Source: a virus. From it: DNA of 27,060 bases. The stretch lies in IMG/VR virus record IMGVR_UViG_3300027906_000119, positions 1 to 27,060 of that record. One strand, written 5' to 3'. Both the position numbers and the translations under genes were made by a program. How positions within the stretch are numbered: the first letter of the stretch is position 1; the number at the start of each line of letters is the position of its first letter. Under the pieces are notes generated by a model that worked only from the letters and a program-made list of their open reading frames with translations, was not told the origin of the DNA and did not search any database. Of the stretch, positions 8,365 to 14,668 are shown piece after piece.

Positions 8365-8808
8365 TTAAATTATTTTTCCTATTTTTTTTAAAATCATTAA
8401 TACTCCTAAAAGTATTAAACCTATAAATATTAATTCTTTATATTTATCCCACCAAGATAACTCTCTAAAAATTGCTTGCTTTATAGGTACTAGTTTTTCC
8501 ATAAAAACAGTATCGCCTTTGCATTCAACGTAGTGGTGTATTTCCTTTGTTAATGTATCGTGAAAGTATTTTAGTATTACACGTTCATTATTTATTACTG
8601 TTGTTGTGTCATGAATCTCTAAAATTGTTGTTGTATCATGAACAAACTCTTCAATAGTAATTGTGTCTCTTACAACTAAAGTATCTTTATATGCTAGATG
8701 AGGATATTTAGTTATTAAGTTGTTTAATCGTTTTTGTGGGGCACACGCTATTATACAAACAATAAATATTATTTGGATAAAAACTTTCCCAATGCTTTTT
8801 CTAACCAT
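8365..8808 (-). CDS. Spanin-like lipoprotein with C-terminal membrane helix
   Basis: 147 residues. The N-terminus is a lipoprotein signal: basic MVRK, a hydrophobic stretch and lipobox IIAC with Cys22. The middle (about 35-115) is beta-like with repeated D-T-hydrophobic units (YKDTLVVRDTITIEEF, HDTTTILEIHDTTTVI). The C-terminus (about 124-143) is a membrane helix with a basic end (KKIGKII). An outer-membrane lipid anchor plus an inner-membrane C-terminal helix in one polypeptide is the layout of unimolecular spanins (as in phage T1 gp11), which fuse inner and outer membranes at lysis. The upstream gene, overlapping by 40 nt, encodes a holin-like two-helix protein. Assignment as u-spanin is inference from topology. 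Confidence 0.65.
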   Translation of the reverse strand: MVRKSIGKVFIQIIFIVCIIACAPQKRLNNLITKYPHLAYKDTLVVRDTITIEEFVHDTTTILEIHDTTTVINNERVILKYFHDTLTKEIHHYVECKGDTVFMEKLVPIKQAIFRELSWWDKYKELIFIGLILLGVLMILKKIGKII

Positions 8809-8972
8809 GCTTTTGTTTGAGTTCCTTTAAATAAAAACAGTGCTAATGACACTGCTAAAATAGTAAGGAAGGATGTTAATGCTTCATCCTTCCAATAATA
8901 CATATATATATTTATACCTAAAAGAATTAAACCTATAATGTTAGTTAATGTATTTTTTGTAGAATCTTTCAT
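8769..8972 (-). CDS. Two-helix membrane protein, holin candidate
   Basis: 67 residues with two hydrophobic segments (about 10-27, and 32-50) joined by a short WKDEAL-containing turn, and a basic C-terminal tail (KAWLEKALGKFLSK). Size and topology fit a small class II holin, the pore former that times lysis. The position between the signal-peptide gene upstream (32 nt overlap) and the spanin-like gene downstream (40 nt overlap) supports a lysis role. The endolysin is not adjacent but lies about 3 kb upstream in the same block. Confidence 0.6.
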   Translation of the reverse strand: MKDSTKNTLTNIIGLILLGINIYMYYWKDEALTSFLTILAVSLALFLFKGTQTKAWLEKALGKFLSK

Positions 8973-9450
8973 TTTCGTTATAATCTTTTTCGTACATAGA
9001 GTTTCCGTGAGGTACTATTAATACTAAAATTTCGTATTTTAAAATTGGAAGTTGAACATCAAATAACCAAAACTTTCTAAAGTTTCTTTGAGTGCAATAA
9101 TGCGAATGTACAGGAAAATAATTTTGTAGTTGACCTAGATATATTTCTTCTGCCACTTTTGTTATAGCGTATTTATCACTAGAACAATCGACGGTCATTA
9201 TATATAAGTGCTTCAAAGTATCTAGCTGATAAATCCATGCTTTTTGATCTGGTTTAGATCTGTTAGGGTCAAACTTGAAATTGTTTTCTTTAAGGTATGT
9301 ATTTAAATCCACTGTTGGACTAGTTACCTTTGCGTAAAACCCCATGTCGTTAAACACAGATGGTGGTCTATAACTATACGTTGGAGCTGTGCGTTGCCCT
9401 TGAATAGACAAAGTTAATGTTAATAGTAATGTTAAAATAAATTGTTTCAT
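8941..9450 (-). CDS. Exported protein of unknown function
   Basis: 169 residues with a clear signal peptide: MKQF, a Leu/Thr core LTLLLTLTLSIQ, and a likely cleavage after QGQ near residue 19-20. The mature part is soluble, with single cysteines at about 89 and 118 (VDCSSD, HYCTQR) and a C-terminal hydrophobic strand pair ILKYEILVLIVPHG. I do not recognise the family. The export signal and position beside holin-like and spanin-like genes suggest a periplasmic or outer-membrane role at lysis or in host-surface modification. It begins after a 65-nt gap in which no gene is seen. Confidence 0.7.
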   Translation of the reverse strand: MKQFILTLLLTLTLSIQGQRTAPTYSYRPPSVFNDMGFYAKVTSPTVDLNTYLKENNFKFDPNRSKPDQKAWIYQLDTLKHLYIMTVDCSSDKYAITKVAEEIYLGQLQNYFPVHSHYCTQRNFRKFWLFDVQLPILKYEILVLIVPHGNSMYEKDYNENERFYKKYIN

Positions 9451-9515
9451 AATTATATGGGTTTTAATGGTTTATACTTATTTATATAATTACATATATT
9501 TAAATCACCTTTACA
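9451..9515 (-). promoter_or_regulatory. AT-rich gap with possible internal promoter
   Basis: One of only two minus-strand gaps longer than 50 nt within the late block. On the minus strand it is almost pure A/T, with ATATAAATAAG about 35 nt before the ATG at 9450. This could be an internal promoter for the lysis cluster. The evidence is only composition and spacing, and A/T runs of this kind occur by chance in such DNA. Confidence 0.2.
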
Positions 9516-10529
9516 TTACTTTTTCTTCTTTTTATTTCTTCTTTGTCTCCAAGTTTGTTTATATATATCAGTTGGCTTTTCAGTTCCTTCCATTAACCTG
9601 TTCTCGATACCTACTAGCGTATTTTCTCTATTCGACTTGTTGTGTTCAAGTGTTTGTCGATCATCACCCCCAGCAGCTTTGGTACCACCCATAACTGTTT
9701 GATTACCTTTATAATTGCCCATACGCCTATGCATTCTCTCCATTCTTCTATCGCTAATCACCTTAGTACCTGATTTTCTCCAATCCTTAGCACTCTTGTT
9801 ATAGTCGTTCCAACCAGTGTTTCCATCTTGAGCTTCACTGTGAACCCTTTCTCCTGTTTGAGCATCAAAAGTTTCTGAACTACCTAAGTATTTCCTAGAA
9901 ACATAACTTTTACTTTTCTCCTGACCAGAATTATTTGTTTTGGATTGGTGCATTATCTTAGGAGCATTTAATCTATCAATAGTTCTTGTTCCTCCACCAT
10001 CTGCTTCACTTGCGTCGTTTTGAAAATATGTTTGAGCGTCATGTGAGATATGTGAAGATCGTACTTTATCTAATACTTTACCACCTTTTTCGTTAGGTGT
10101 CATGTCATTGATCTTATATACTTCATTTATTCTATCTCCAAAAAACTTTTTGTTATTATCATACAACCTACCTTCCATGTCGTTAGGGGTAAACGTATCT
10201 CCATCTTTATCTCCCTTAGACGTAGTAGTTACTACAGGAGTTTTGTTTTCTGTTGTTTCAGAACCTATATGAAATTCTTGACCAGTAGCGTCAGTAAGAT
10301 ATGTATCTACAGTATGTTTGTCTGTTGTGCCTCCCTTATTGTCAGTTACGTTGTGTCCAATAACTCCTCCAGGTGGTTGGTACGTTTTACCTACATCAGA
10401 CTGAGTATGTTGAGAAGAAACATATTTACCTTCTTTTCTTTTGCTTGGTCCAGATTTTTTATTATCTCTTTTAGCTTTTTTTCCTGCTCGTTTAGCTTGG
10501 CGTTCATATTTCTTTGCTGGGTTTGCCAT
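9516..10529 (-). CDS. Large hydrophilic, probably disordered protein
   Basis: 337 residues dominated by Lys, Asp, Gly, Thr, Asn and Ser. The N-terminus is strongly basic (KKYERQAKRAGKKAKRDNKK) and the C-terminus ends RQRRNKKKKK. The middle has no hydrophobic core; short acidic and Gly-rich stretches alternate with scattered His. No cysteine, signal or membrane segment is present. Such proteins in structural clusters may be packaged with DNA or act as assembly factors, but I cannot assign a function. It starts just after the small membrane gene at 10532. Confidence 0.7.
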   Translation of the reverse strand: MANPAKKYERQAKRAGKKAKRDNKKSGPSKRKEGKYVSSQHTQSDVGKTYQPPGGVIGHNVTDNKGGTTDKHTVDTYLTDATGQEFHIGSETTENKTPVVTTTSKGDKDGDTFTPNDMEGRLYDNNKKFFGDRINEVYKINDMTPNEKGGKVLDKVRSSHISHDAQTYFQNDASEADGGGTRTIDRLNAPKIMHQSKTNNSGQEKSKSYVSRKYLGSSETFDAQTGERVHSEAQDGNTGWNDYNKSAKDWRKSGTKVISDRRMERMHRRMGNYKGNQTVMGGTKAAGGDDRQTLEHNKSNRENTLVGIENRLMEGTEKPTDIYKQTWRQRRNKKKKK

Positions 10530-10531
10530 AA

Positions 10532-10693
10532 TTATATATTTTTAAATGCTAATAAAAACTCTCTTAACCCTACACCAAAAGCTAATCCTGAATAAAATCC
10601 ATGACTTTCTGCGAGTAAAGCAATTCCAATAACTCCACATATCATGCTTTTGAATAATGGAGAATTAACTACGTTTTTAACTTTTTCCATCAT
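10532..10693 (-). CDS. 53-residue membrane protein
   Basis: A short frame joined to the upstream gene by ATGA (10690-10693). The sequence has a short basic/polar start, then SPLFKSMICGVIGIALLAES and HGFYSGLAFGVGLREFLLAF, giving one or two membrane-spanning segments with a Gly-rich turn, and ends KNI. Tiny proteins of the form NSPxFKS...GIALL...G...GFGLREFLLAFK are familiar in AT-rich phages of Bacteroidota and marine hosts. A holin-like or virion membrane-interacting role is possible; nothing visible decides. Confidence 0.68.
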   Translation of the reverse strand: MMEKVKNVVNSPLFKSMICGVIGIALLAESHGFYSGLAFGVGLREFLLAFKNI

Positions 10694-11049
10694 GCCATTC
10701 CCTCTCTTTTACCAGTATACAAAGTTGCAATTCCTTCATCTGTTGAAGAATCAAAATGTATTGAATGGTGGTTGTTTTGTCTACTATGTTTATGGACTTT
10801 ATTAGCAGATGCATGATGTCCATGTTCCATATGAGCTCTTCCTGATCTATCCATCATAGCATAATGCTTATCCTGATCTTCGTGGTGAATGTCAGTTTTA
10901 GCATCGTAAATTAACTCACGGTCGTGAATCATTTCTTGCTTTTTCTTTTTATCTCCTTTTTTGTAAGCTTTATCCGCTTTGTGGATTTGACCCTTAGCAT
11001 CGTAGATTAACTCTCTTTCATGCTCCATGTCTTTGTCGTATCTATTCAT
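10690..11049 (-). CDS. Histidine-rich protein with internal duplication
   Basis: 119 residues containing about 20 histidines. Two near-identical segments, HERELIYDAKGQIHKAD (about 10-26) and HDRELIYDAKTDIHHED (about 42-58), show an internal duplication of a helical unit. Between them is a Lys-rich stretch (YKKGDKKKKQE). The second half is His clusters (HMEHGHHAS, VHKHSRQNNHHSIHF), plausible metal-binding but without a recognised site spacing. The function is unknown. It ends in ATGA overlap with the small membrane gene, so the two are probably translated together. Confidence 0.7.
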   Translation of the reverse strand: MNRYDKDMEHERELIYDAKGQIHKADKAYKKGDKKKKQEMIHDRELIYDAKTDIHHEDQDKHYAMMDRSGRAHMEHGHHASANKVHKHSRQNNHHSIHFDSSTDEGIATLYTGKREGMA

Positions 11050-11054
11050 AATTC

Positions 11055-11306
11055 TTATCTTTTGTTACGTCTTGATATTTTAGATCCCTCTTTTAATTCA
11101 GGAAATTTTGCGTATACGCATTCTTTAATTTCTTCTGGATTTTCTGCGTTGTGAGCTAGTTTTAAAGCTGATTTAGCTCTTTTTAAACTATTGACAGGAT
11201 ATGTACCATCTGCTCCACAAAAGTCTCCTTTTGCAACATCTTTGTATTTACCTGCGTTAGATTTCCCTGGCTCTTCGCGTATTTCAGTTATTGTCTTTTC
11301 CGCCAT
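11055..11306 (-). CDS. Small conserved-looking phage protein (PVN/RA-type)
   Basis: 83 residues from ATG 11306, preferred over ATG 11336 because the shorter form begins at MAEKTITEIREEPG and shortens the overlap with the upstream gene from 53 to 23 nt. The centre reads FCGADGTYPVNSLKRAKSAL, then AHNAENPEEIKECVYAKFPEL. The pattern FxGxxxxYPVNxxxRAxxALxxAH...NPxxIxxxVYxxFPxL recurs in small proteins of phages and prophages near prohead genes, of unknown function. The tail is basic (KISRRNKR). Confidence 0.68.
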   Translation of the reverse strand: MAEKTITEIREEPGKSNAGKYKDVAKGDFCGADGTYPVNSLKRAKSALKLAHNAENPEEIKECVYAKFPELKEGSKISRRNKR

Positions 11307-11463
11307 TTTCTGTGTTTTTATAAGGGAACAAATCATTTAACTTTTTCTTTCTTTTACCACAGCCACATCCGCCTGGTATTTTATCAGCTAATTTTTTTAT
11401 TCCTGTTGCTTTTGTAAATCGTTCGATCGTGTCTCCTAATCCTTGATCTTTATTTTCTTCCAT
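11284..11463 (-). CDS. 59-residue protein with CxC motif
   Basis: ATG 11463 to TGA 11284. The sequence is Gly-Leu-Gly-Asp-Thr-Ile helix start (DQGLGDTIERFTKATGIKKL), then IPGGCGCGKRKKKLNDLFPY and a polar tail. The TKATGIK and CGCxKRKxxLNxLFPY elements are familiar from small phage proteins in AT-rich genomes, which supports the frame. The paired cysteines (C33, C35) with basic residues could bind metal or nucleic acid; function is unknown. It overlaps the next gene in another frame by 23 nt. Confidence 0.65.
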   Translation of the reverse strand: MEENKDQGLGDTIERFTKATGIKKLADKIPGGCGCGKRKKKLNDLFPYKNTENGGKDNN

Positions 11464-11481
11464 TATATTTGATTTAGTGAG

Positions 11482-11772
11482 TTATTTTGCTGCTCTTTTT
11501 CGGACGTTTGCAGCTCTCTTCGTCTTACCTTTTTTATCTAATTCTTTTGCTTTAGCTTCTTTCCCTTCCTTTTTCTCTTTTTGCTTAGCAGTCTTTTTTT
11601 CATCAAAGCTTGAATAACCTTGCTTTTTAGCTCTACGCTCTCTAGCTTCTTTTAAAGCCTCTCCTATTTTAGTTCCATCACTCTTTCCGTCCTCTTCTTT
11701 TTTTGCCGTTGTTTTAGAAGCTGTTGAAGCAGGCCTTCCTGGTGTGTATGCTTTTGGATTTTCGTAACTCAT
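11482..11772 (-). CDS. Lys/Ala-rich basic protein
   Basis: 96 residues, over one quarter lysine, with many Ala, Glu and Arg. After a polar N-terminus (MSYENPKAYTPGRPAS) the rest is charged helix (KEEDGKSDGTKIGEALKEAR, then alternating Lys/Glu, ending AANVRKRAAK). There is no hydrophobic core, cysteine, signal or membrane segment. It may be a DNA-binding or packaged internal protein; that is a guess from composition. It starts just two bases from the amidase stop. Confidence 0.7.
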   Translation of the reverse strand: MSYENPKAYTPGRPASTASKTTAKKEEDGKSDGTKIGEALKEARERRAKKQGYSSFDEKKTAKQKEKKEGKEAKAKELDKKGKTKRAANVRKRAAK

Positions 11773-11774
11773 AT

Positions 11775-12188
11775 TTATAAATTTTTATATTCTTCTGTTG
11801 CATCAAAAGATGGACAAGCTTTTTTAGCGTAATCCCTATGTGAATGTATAGTAGCTTCAGGATACATTGCTTTTAACGTACGCAACACAGCTATTAATGA
11901 TTCTTTTTGTTTTTCTGTTCTAGTATCTTTGGGAGTCTTACCATCTTCTTCAACGCCTCCGCAATAGCATAGTCCTATTGAATTTCGATTATACCCTTTC
12001 GTGTGCGCTCCCATTCTAGCTATATCTCTACCTTTTAATATATTTCCATTTATGTCTATGTAGAAATGATAACCTATATCACTCCATCCTCTACCTTCAA
12101 CGTGCCATTTCCTGATAGTATCAACAGATACATCTTGACCTTCTCTAGTAGCGGAGCAGTGTACAATAAGTTTATTTATTTGTCTCAT
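11775..12188 (-). CDS. N-acetylmuramoyl-L-alanine amidase endolysin (T7 lysozyme-like)
   Basis: 137 residues, one catalytic domain with no wall-binding extension, as in T7 lysozyme (about 150). It cleaves the bond between muramic acid and L-Ala in peptidoglycan. Zinc ligands fit the amidase_2/PGRP family: H10 in LIVHCSAT, H117 in IHSHRDY and C125 in KKACPSFD. Y40 (IGYHFYI) and K123 match the catalytic Tyr and Lys of T7 lysozyme, with the same K-x-C spacing. No signal peptide is present, so release would depend on a holin. It overlaps nothing and starts two bases after the preceding stop. Confidence 0.92.
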   Translation of the reverse strand: MRQINKLIVHCSATREGQDVSVDTIRKWHVEGRGWSDIGYHFYIDINGNILKGRDIARMGAHTKGYNRNSIGLCYCGGVEEDGKTPKDTRTEKQKESLIAVLRTLKAMYPEATIHSHRDYAKKACPSFDATEEYKNL

Positions 12189-12190
12189 TT

Positions 12191-12505
12191 TTATTTATTT
12201 CTTGCTTCTACTCTTCTAGTCTTCTCCCCTTGTCTAATCCCTATTCTTTTAGTTCTTTCTTCCATACGCTTTACCTTTAGCTCCTCTTTTTTATCATTGC
12301 TTTTTTCCCTTTCTTTAGCTTCCTTTTTTTTCTCATCTTCCTCATTAGCGTCAGGTTTTATTTTTACACCCGTATTATCATCTAATGTAAATTCTGGTTT
12401 TAAAGCAGGACCTCCAAATCCGTCTTTAGCGGAAACTGGTTCTCCACTTGGTAGCAATCCTCTAAGACTATGAGCTGATCTATCTAAGTCTGATCTATTT
12501 GCCAT
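12191..12505 (-). CDS. Highly charged small protein
   Basis: 104 residues. The first half is Gly/Pro/Asp-containing (LRGLLPSGEPVSAKDGFGGP, then FTLDDNTGVKIKPDA). The second half is a Glu/Lys/Arg helix (EEDEKKKEAKEREKSNDKK and on) ending in basic residues. No recognised domain. It resembles in style the other disordered or basic small proteins of this block. It overlaps the upstream membrane gene by 11 nt. Confidence 0.7.
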   Translation of the reverse strand: MANRSDLDRSAHSLRGLLPSGEPVSAKDGFGGPALKPEFTLDDNTGVKIKPDANEEDEKKKEAKEREKSNDKKEELKVKRMEERTKRIGIRQGEKTRRVEARNK

Positions 12506-12662
12506 TTTTTTTGTTTTTTAATAAATACCATTTATGTAAAGTATACCCTAATGTAGCACCCAATAACAATATTTTTAATGTTGGTTCTAACCAATCACAA
12601 CAACTAACTGCAAACGCTCCCGTGTTTACTGCGTATAGTTTTATTGAGTCTGCGACTTCCAT
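12495..12662 (-). CDS. 55-residue single-helix membrane protein
   Basis: ATG 12662 to TAG 12495. The protein has a short polar N-terminus (MEVADSIKLYAVNTGAFAVS), adjacent cysteines C21-C22, a membrane helix about residues 27-44 (PTLKILLLGATLGYTLHKW) and a basic tail YLLKNKKNGK. The form xxIKLYxxNxxAFxxS...LKIxLLxxxxxYTxxKxYLL is familiar in small phage membrane proteins near endolysins, so a holin role is possible. It begins three bases after the stop of the gene at 12665-12835 and overlaps the next start by 11 nt. Confidence 0.68.
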   Translation of the reverse strand: MEVADSIKLYAVNTGAFAVSCCDWLEPTLKILLLGATLGYTLHKWYLLKNKKNGK

Positions 12663-12664
12663 CG

Positions 12665-12835
12665 CTACTCCTTCTCAGCGTTCAACACTGCGTTACCTTG
12701 ATAACGACAATTGGATATTTTTAAACTAGTTTTTATCATGGCGTTTCTTGAATCCATTGATCTAGTTCCCAAATCTTTTACCTTAGGACTTCTATTTACT
12801 CCCGCTGGCTTTTGTTTTATTCCTCTACTTGGCAT
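12665..12835 (-). CDS. 56-residue basic protein
   Basis: ATG 12835 to TAG 12665. The sequence begins MPSRGIKQKPAGVNRSPKVK, then DLGTRSMDSRNAMIKTSLKI, with one Cys in SNCRYQGNAV. It is rich in Lys, Arg and Ser. It fits exactly between the Pro-rich gene (stop 12853) and the membrane gene (start 12662), and there is no better frame in that space. No function can be given. Confidence 0.5.
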   Translation of the reverse strand: MPSRGIKQKPAGVNRSPKVKDLGTRSMDSRNAMIKTSLKISNCRYQGNAVLNAEKE

Positions 12836-12852
12836 AATTATTTTTTTTATGA

Positions 12853-13578
12853 TTATTCGTATCTATTCTGCAATTCCAGAGCATCATCTTGAGATTGTAA
12901 GTCTCTTTCACCTTTAAAGGCTTCCCAAGAAGCTTTTCTTGAATCTGTTTGCCCTTGACGAACAGCTCTTTTAGTTCTTCTTGATTCTCTTCTAGCTTTT
13001 CTATTAGCTTCTCCCTCAGACATGCCTTCGGCTTTGTATTGTGCTTTAAGATCCTCCCATTGTTCTTTACGTTGAGACTGACGAGATTCTCTATCTTTCT
13101 TTCTATCATCTCGTTTGGCTTGTCTTGCAGCACCCATTGTACCTGCTTCTTTTTGATTACCTTTTCCAGACCAACCACCACTCCAAATATCCGCGTCAGT
13201 TTCTTTAGTATGTCCTTCATTAAAAGCATCAATAAACTCATTAGTTTCTTCTTCTACCATATCTTTTTTCTCTGGGGTAAAAGTTTTCCATTCATCCGCG
13301 CCTCCAGTGGAGTCTTTTACTATTCCACCTACGTTAGAAGCAACTCTATTCATATCGTTAGAAGATACTCCAGTTAAACCAGGATTTGCAGAATCCACAC
13401 TACCAGCACCAGCTAAATACTCACTTGATAGAGTACTATCAGGAGCAGGAGGAGCAGTAGGAAATGTTTGCCATGGATTATATGTATTAGGCGATGTCCC
13501 CAGTTGTCCAGTTGGTACTGGAGGAGGAGTAGGCGTAGACAACATGGCGGTTTGAGCTTGTGCGTTAGGCGTTGGCAT
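12853..13578 (-). CDS. Pro-rich/basic structural-region protein
   Basis: 241 residues in two parts. The first 60 are Pro/Ala/Thr-rich (MPTPNAQAQTAMLSTPTPPP and on), probably extended. The middle is acidic and Gly-rich (residues 95-135, with DADIWSGGWSGKG). From about 140 it is a highly basic Arg/Lys/Gln helix (AARQAKRDDRKKDRESRQSQ, then EANRKARRESRRTKRAVRQG). A Pro-rich linker followed by a basic helix could anchor a virion or DNA-associated protein; I do not recognise the family. It overlaps the previous gene by 14 nt. Confidence 0.72.
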   Translation of the reverse strand: MPTPNAQAQTAMLSTPTPPPVPTGQLGTSPNTYNPWQTFPTAPPAPDSTLSSEYLAGAGSVDSANPGLTGVSSNDMNRVASNVGGIVKDSTGGADEWKTFTPEKKDMVEEETNEFIDAFNEGHTKETDADIWSGGWSGKGNQKEAGTMGAARQAKRDDRKKDRESRQSQRKEQWEDLKAQYKAEGMSEGEANRKARRESRRTKRAVRQGQTDSRKASWEAFKGERDLQSQDDALELQNRYE

Positions 13579-14026
13579 AATGTTTGAATTTATCTTTGTT
13601 TACATTTAATATAGCAGTACTTAAAACTTTATCAGTATAAGATTCTCGTTTCATTAATTTATTACTTCTTACTGTTTCTGGAATTTCTTCTTCTCCTAAT
13701 ATAATTCTATATATTCTAGCTAGTAATTGTTTGCCTTTAAAAGATAGTTTATATATATTATATTTTTGAGTTGTTCTATTTCTTTCTCTCCACGTTACTA
13801 TCCAATCTTCTTTTATCAGTCTATTCCATCGGCGATTATCCCAACTATAAGAATGAACACCATCTTTAAAATCTTGTTTTGTAAATAAATTTATAGCATC
13901 TAAGTAGAAAAACAGTTCTATATCTGCTTCTTTAAGTTCACTTGTTTTTGCCGCCCATTTACGTATAATACGATAGTGTTTAAACAAATTTAAGTCTTTT
14001 AAGTCTGAAGCAGTTATATGTCTCAT
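13565..14026 (-). CDS. Winged-helix-like (MarR-type) protein
   Basis: 153 residues. The region about 32-110 reads as a winged helix: helix ELKEADIELFFYLDAINLF, helix KQDFKDG...WDNRRWNRLIKEDWI as a recognition-helix candidate, then a beta wing VTWRERNRTTQKYNIYKLSF followed by GKQLLARIYRIILGEE. This layout is like MarR-family regulators and like uncharacterised proteins in phage structural clusters. It could regulate late transcription or bind DNA in assembly; sequence alone does not decide. It is joined to the upstream gene by ATGA (14023-14026). Confidence 0.65.
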   Translation of the reverse strand: MRHITASDLKDLNLFKHYRIIRKWAAKTSELKEADIELFFYLDAINLFTKQDFKDGVHSYSWDNRRWNRLIKEDWIVTWRERNRTTQKYNIYKLSFKGKQLLARIYRIILGEEEIPETVRSNKLMKRESYTDKVLSTAILNVNKDKFKHYANA

Positions 14027-14406
14027 TTATTTTCTATAATATCTTTAATAGAAATTTTATCTCCTGCGGCAAAGTTATCTGTAGCCTCTATTATAGTTAC
14101 AAAAGGTTTTAGTCCTTTATTTACAGCACTTGTGTTTTCTCCACTAAATGTTTTTCCACCTGCTGAATAATCACCACCAATTAAATACTTTTCTCCTTCT
14201 TTACTATTAATGAAGTTTACCCCATTTTTGTTTGTTGAAAAGTTATCTTTTTCTCCACCGTTCTTTTTATTATTCTTGTTCTTGTCTCCATATAGTCCGT
14301 TTGTTTCACGCACTTTTCCCATGAAGTTTCTAAGTTTTTTATTAGCTCCACTTTCAGCTACTTTTTTAGCATTGCGGGAATCCATTTGATCTAATTGTAT
14401 ATCCAT
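14023..14406 (-). CDS. Polar small protein downstream of GroES
   Basis: 127 residues. Residues 1-75 are charged and Asn/Lys-rich (NKNNKKNGGEKDNFSTNKNG), probably disordered. The C-terminal 50 residues are more ordered (KGLKPFVTIIEATDNFAAGD, then KISIKDIIENK). No domain is recognised. It lies in the GroEL-GroES-this gene-winged helix run with one-base gaps or overlaps, so it is probably co-translated with the chaperonins. Whether it is related to them is unknown. Confidence 0.7.
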   Translation of the reverse strand: MDIQLDQMDSRNAKKVAESGANKKLRNFMGKVRETNGLYGDKNKNNKKNGGEKDNFSTNKNGVNFINSKEGEKYLIGGDYSAGGKTFSGENTSAVNKGLKPFVTIIEATDNFAAGDKISIKDIIENK

Positions 14407-14407
14407 C

Positions 14408-14668
14408 TTACAAAATTATTACTACGTCTATTTCTTTTATTACTTTATATGTTTTAGATTTTATTTCTATATTAAACCCAGCAGATTTATCATAATAAAT
14501 ATTATCTTTTTCTTTTATGATATTAACAGCATCACCTACATTAATTACTGTTGCTTGTCTATACCTTACATCTTCTCTTTGTTTTTCTCCCAATATCAAC
14601 CCTCCACTAGTTGTAGACGTTTTATTATGCGTAGGGTTTATAACTATATATTTACCGATTGCTTTCAT
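14408..14668 (-). CDS. groES: Co-chaperonin GroES-like (Cpn10)
   Basis: 86 residues against about 97 for E. coli GroES. The fold pattern is clear: GKYIVINP (5-12), a mobile loop TSTTSGGLILGEK with the hydrophobic GGLIL tripod (22-26) that docks on the GroEL apical domain, ATVINVGDAV in the middle, KDNIYYDKSAGFNIEIKSK, and the ending YKVIKEIDVVIIL like the GroES C-terminus. It caps GroEL so substrate proteins fold in the cavity. It overlaps groEL by ATGA (14665-14668), with groEL first, the reverse of the usual bacterial groES-groEL order. Confidence 0.85.
   Translation of the reverse strand: MKAIGKYIVINPTHNKTSTTSGGLILGEKQREDVRYRQATVINVGDAVNIIKEKDNIYYDKSAGFNIEIKSKTYKVIKEIDVVIIL

Noticed and set aside
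9467-9694. Plus-strand frame running into the hydrophilic gene
   Set aside because: Aromatic-rich translation of an A/T-rich antisense strand; the minus-strand gene explains the region.
11307-11336. Upstream ATG at 11336 for the 83-residue gene
   Set aside because: It adds ten residues with no conserved look and increases overlap with the CxC gene from 23 to 53 nt.
12825-13241. Minus-strand frame of 138 codons overlapping the Pro-rich gene
   Set aside because: It is a shadow of 12853-13578 in another frame; the latter fits its neighbours and starts correctly.
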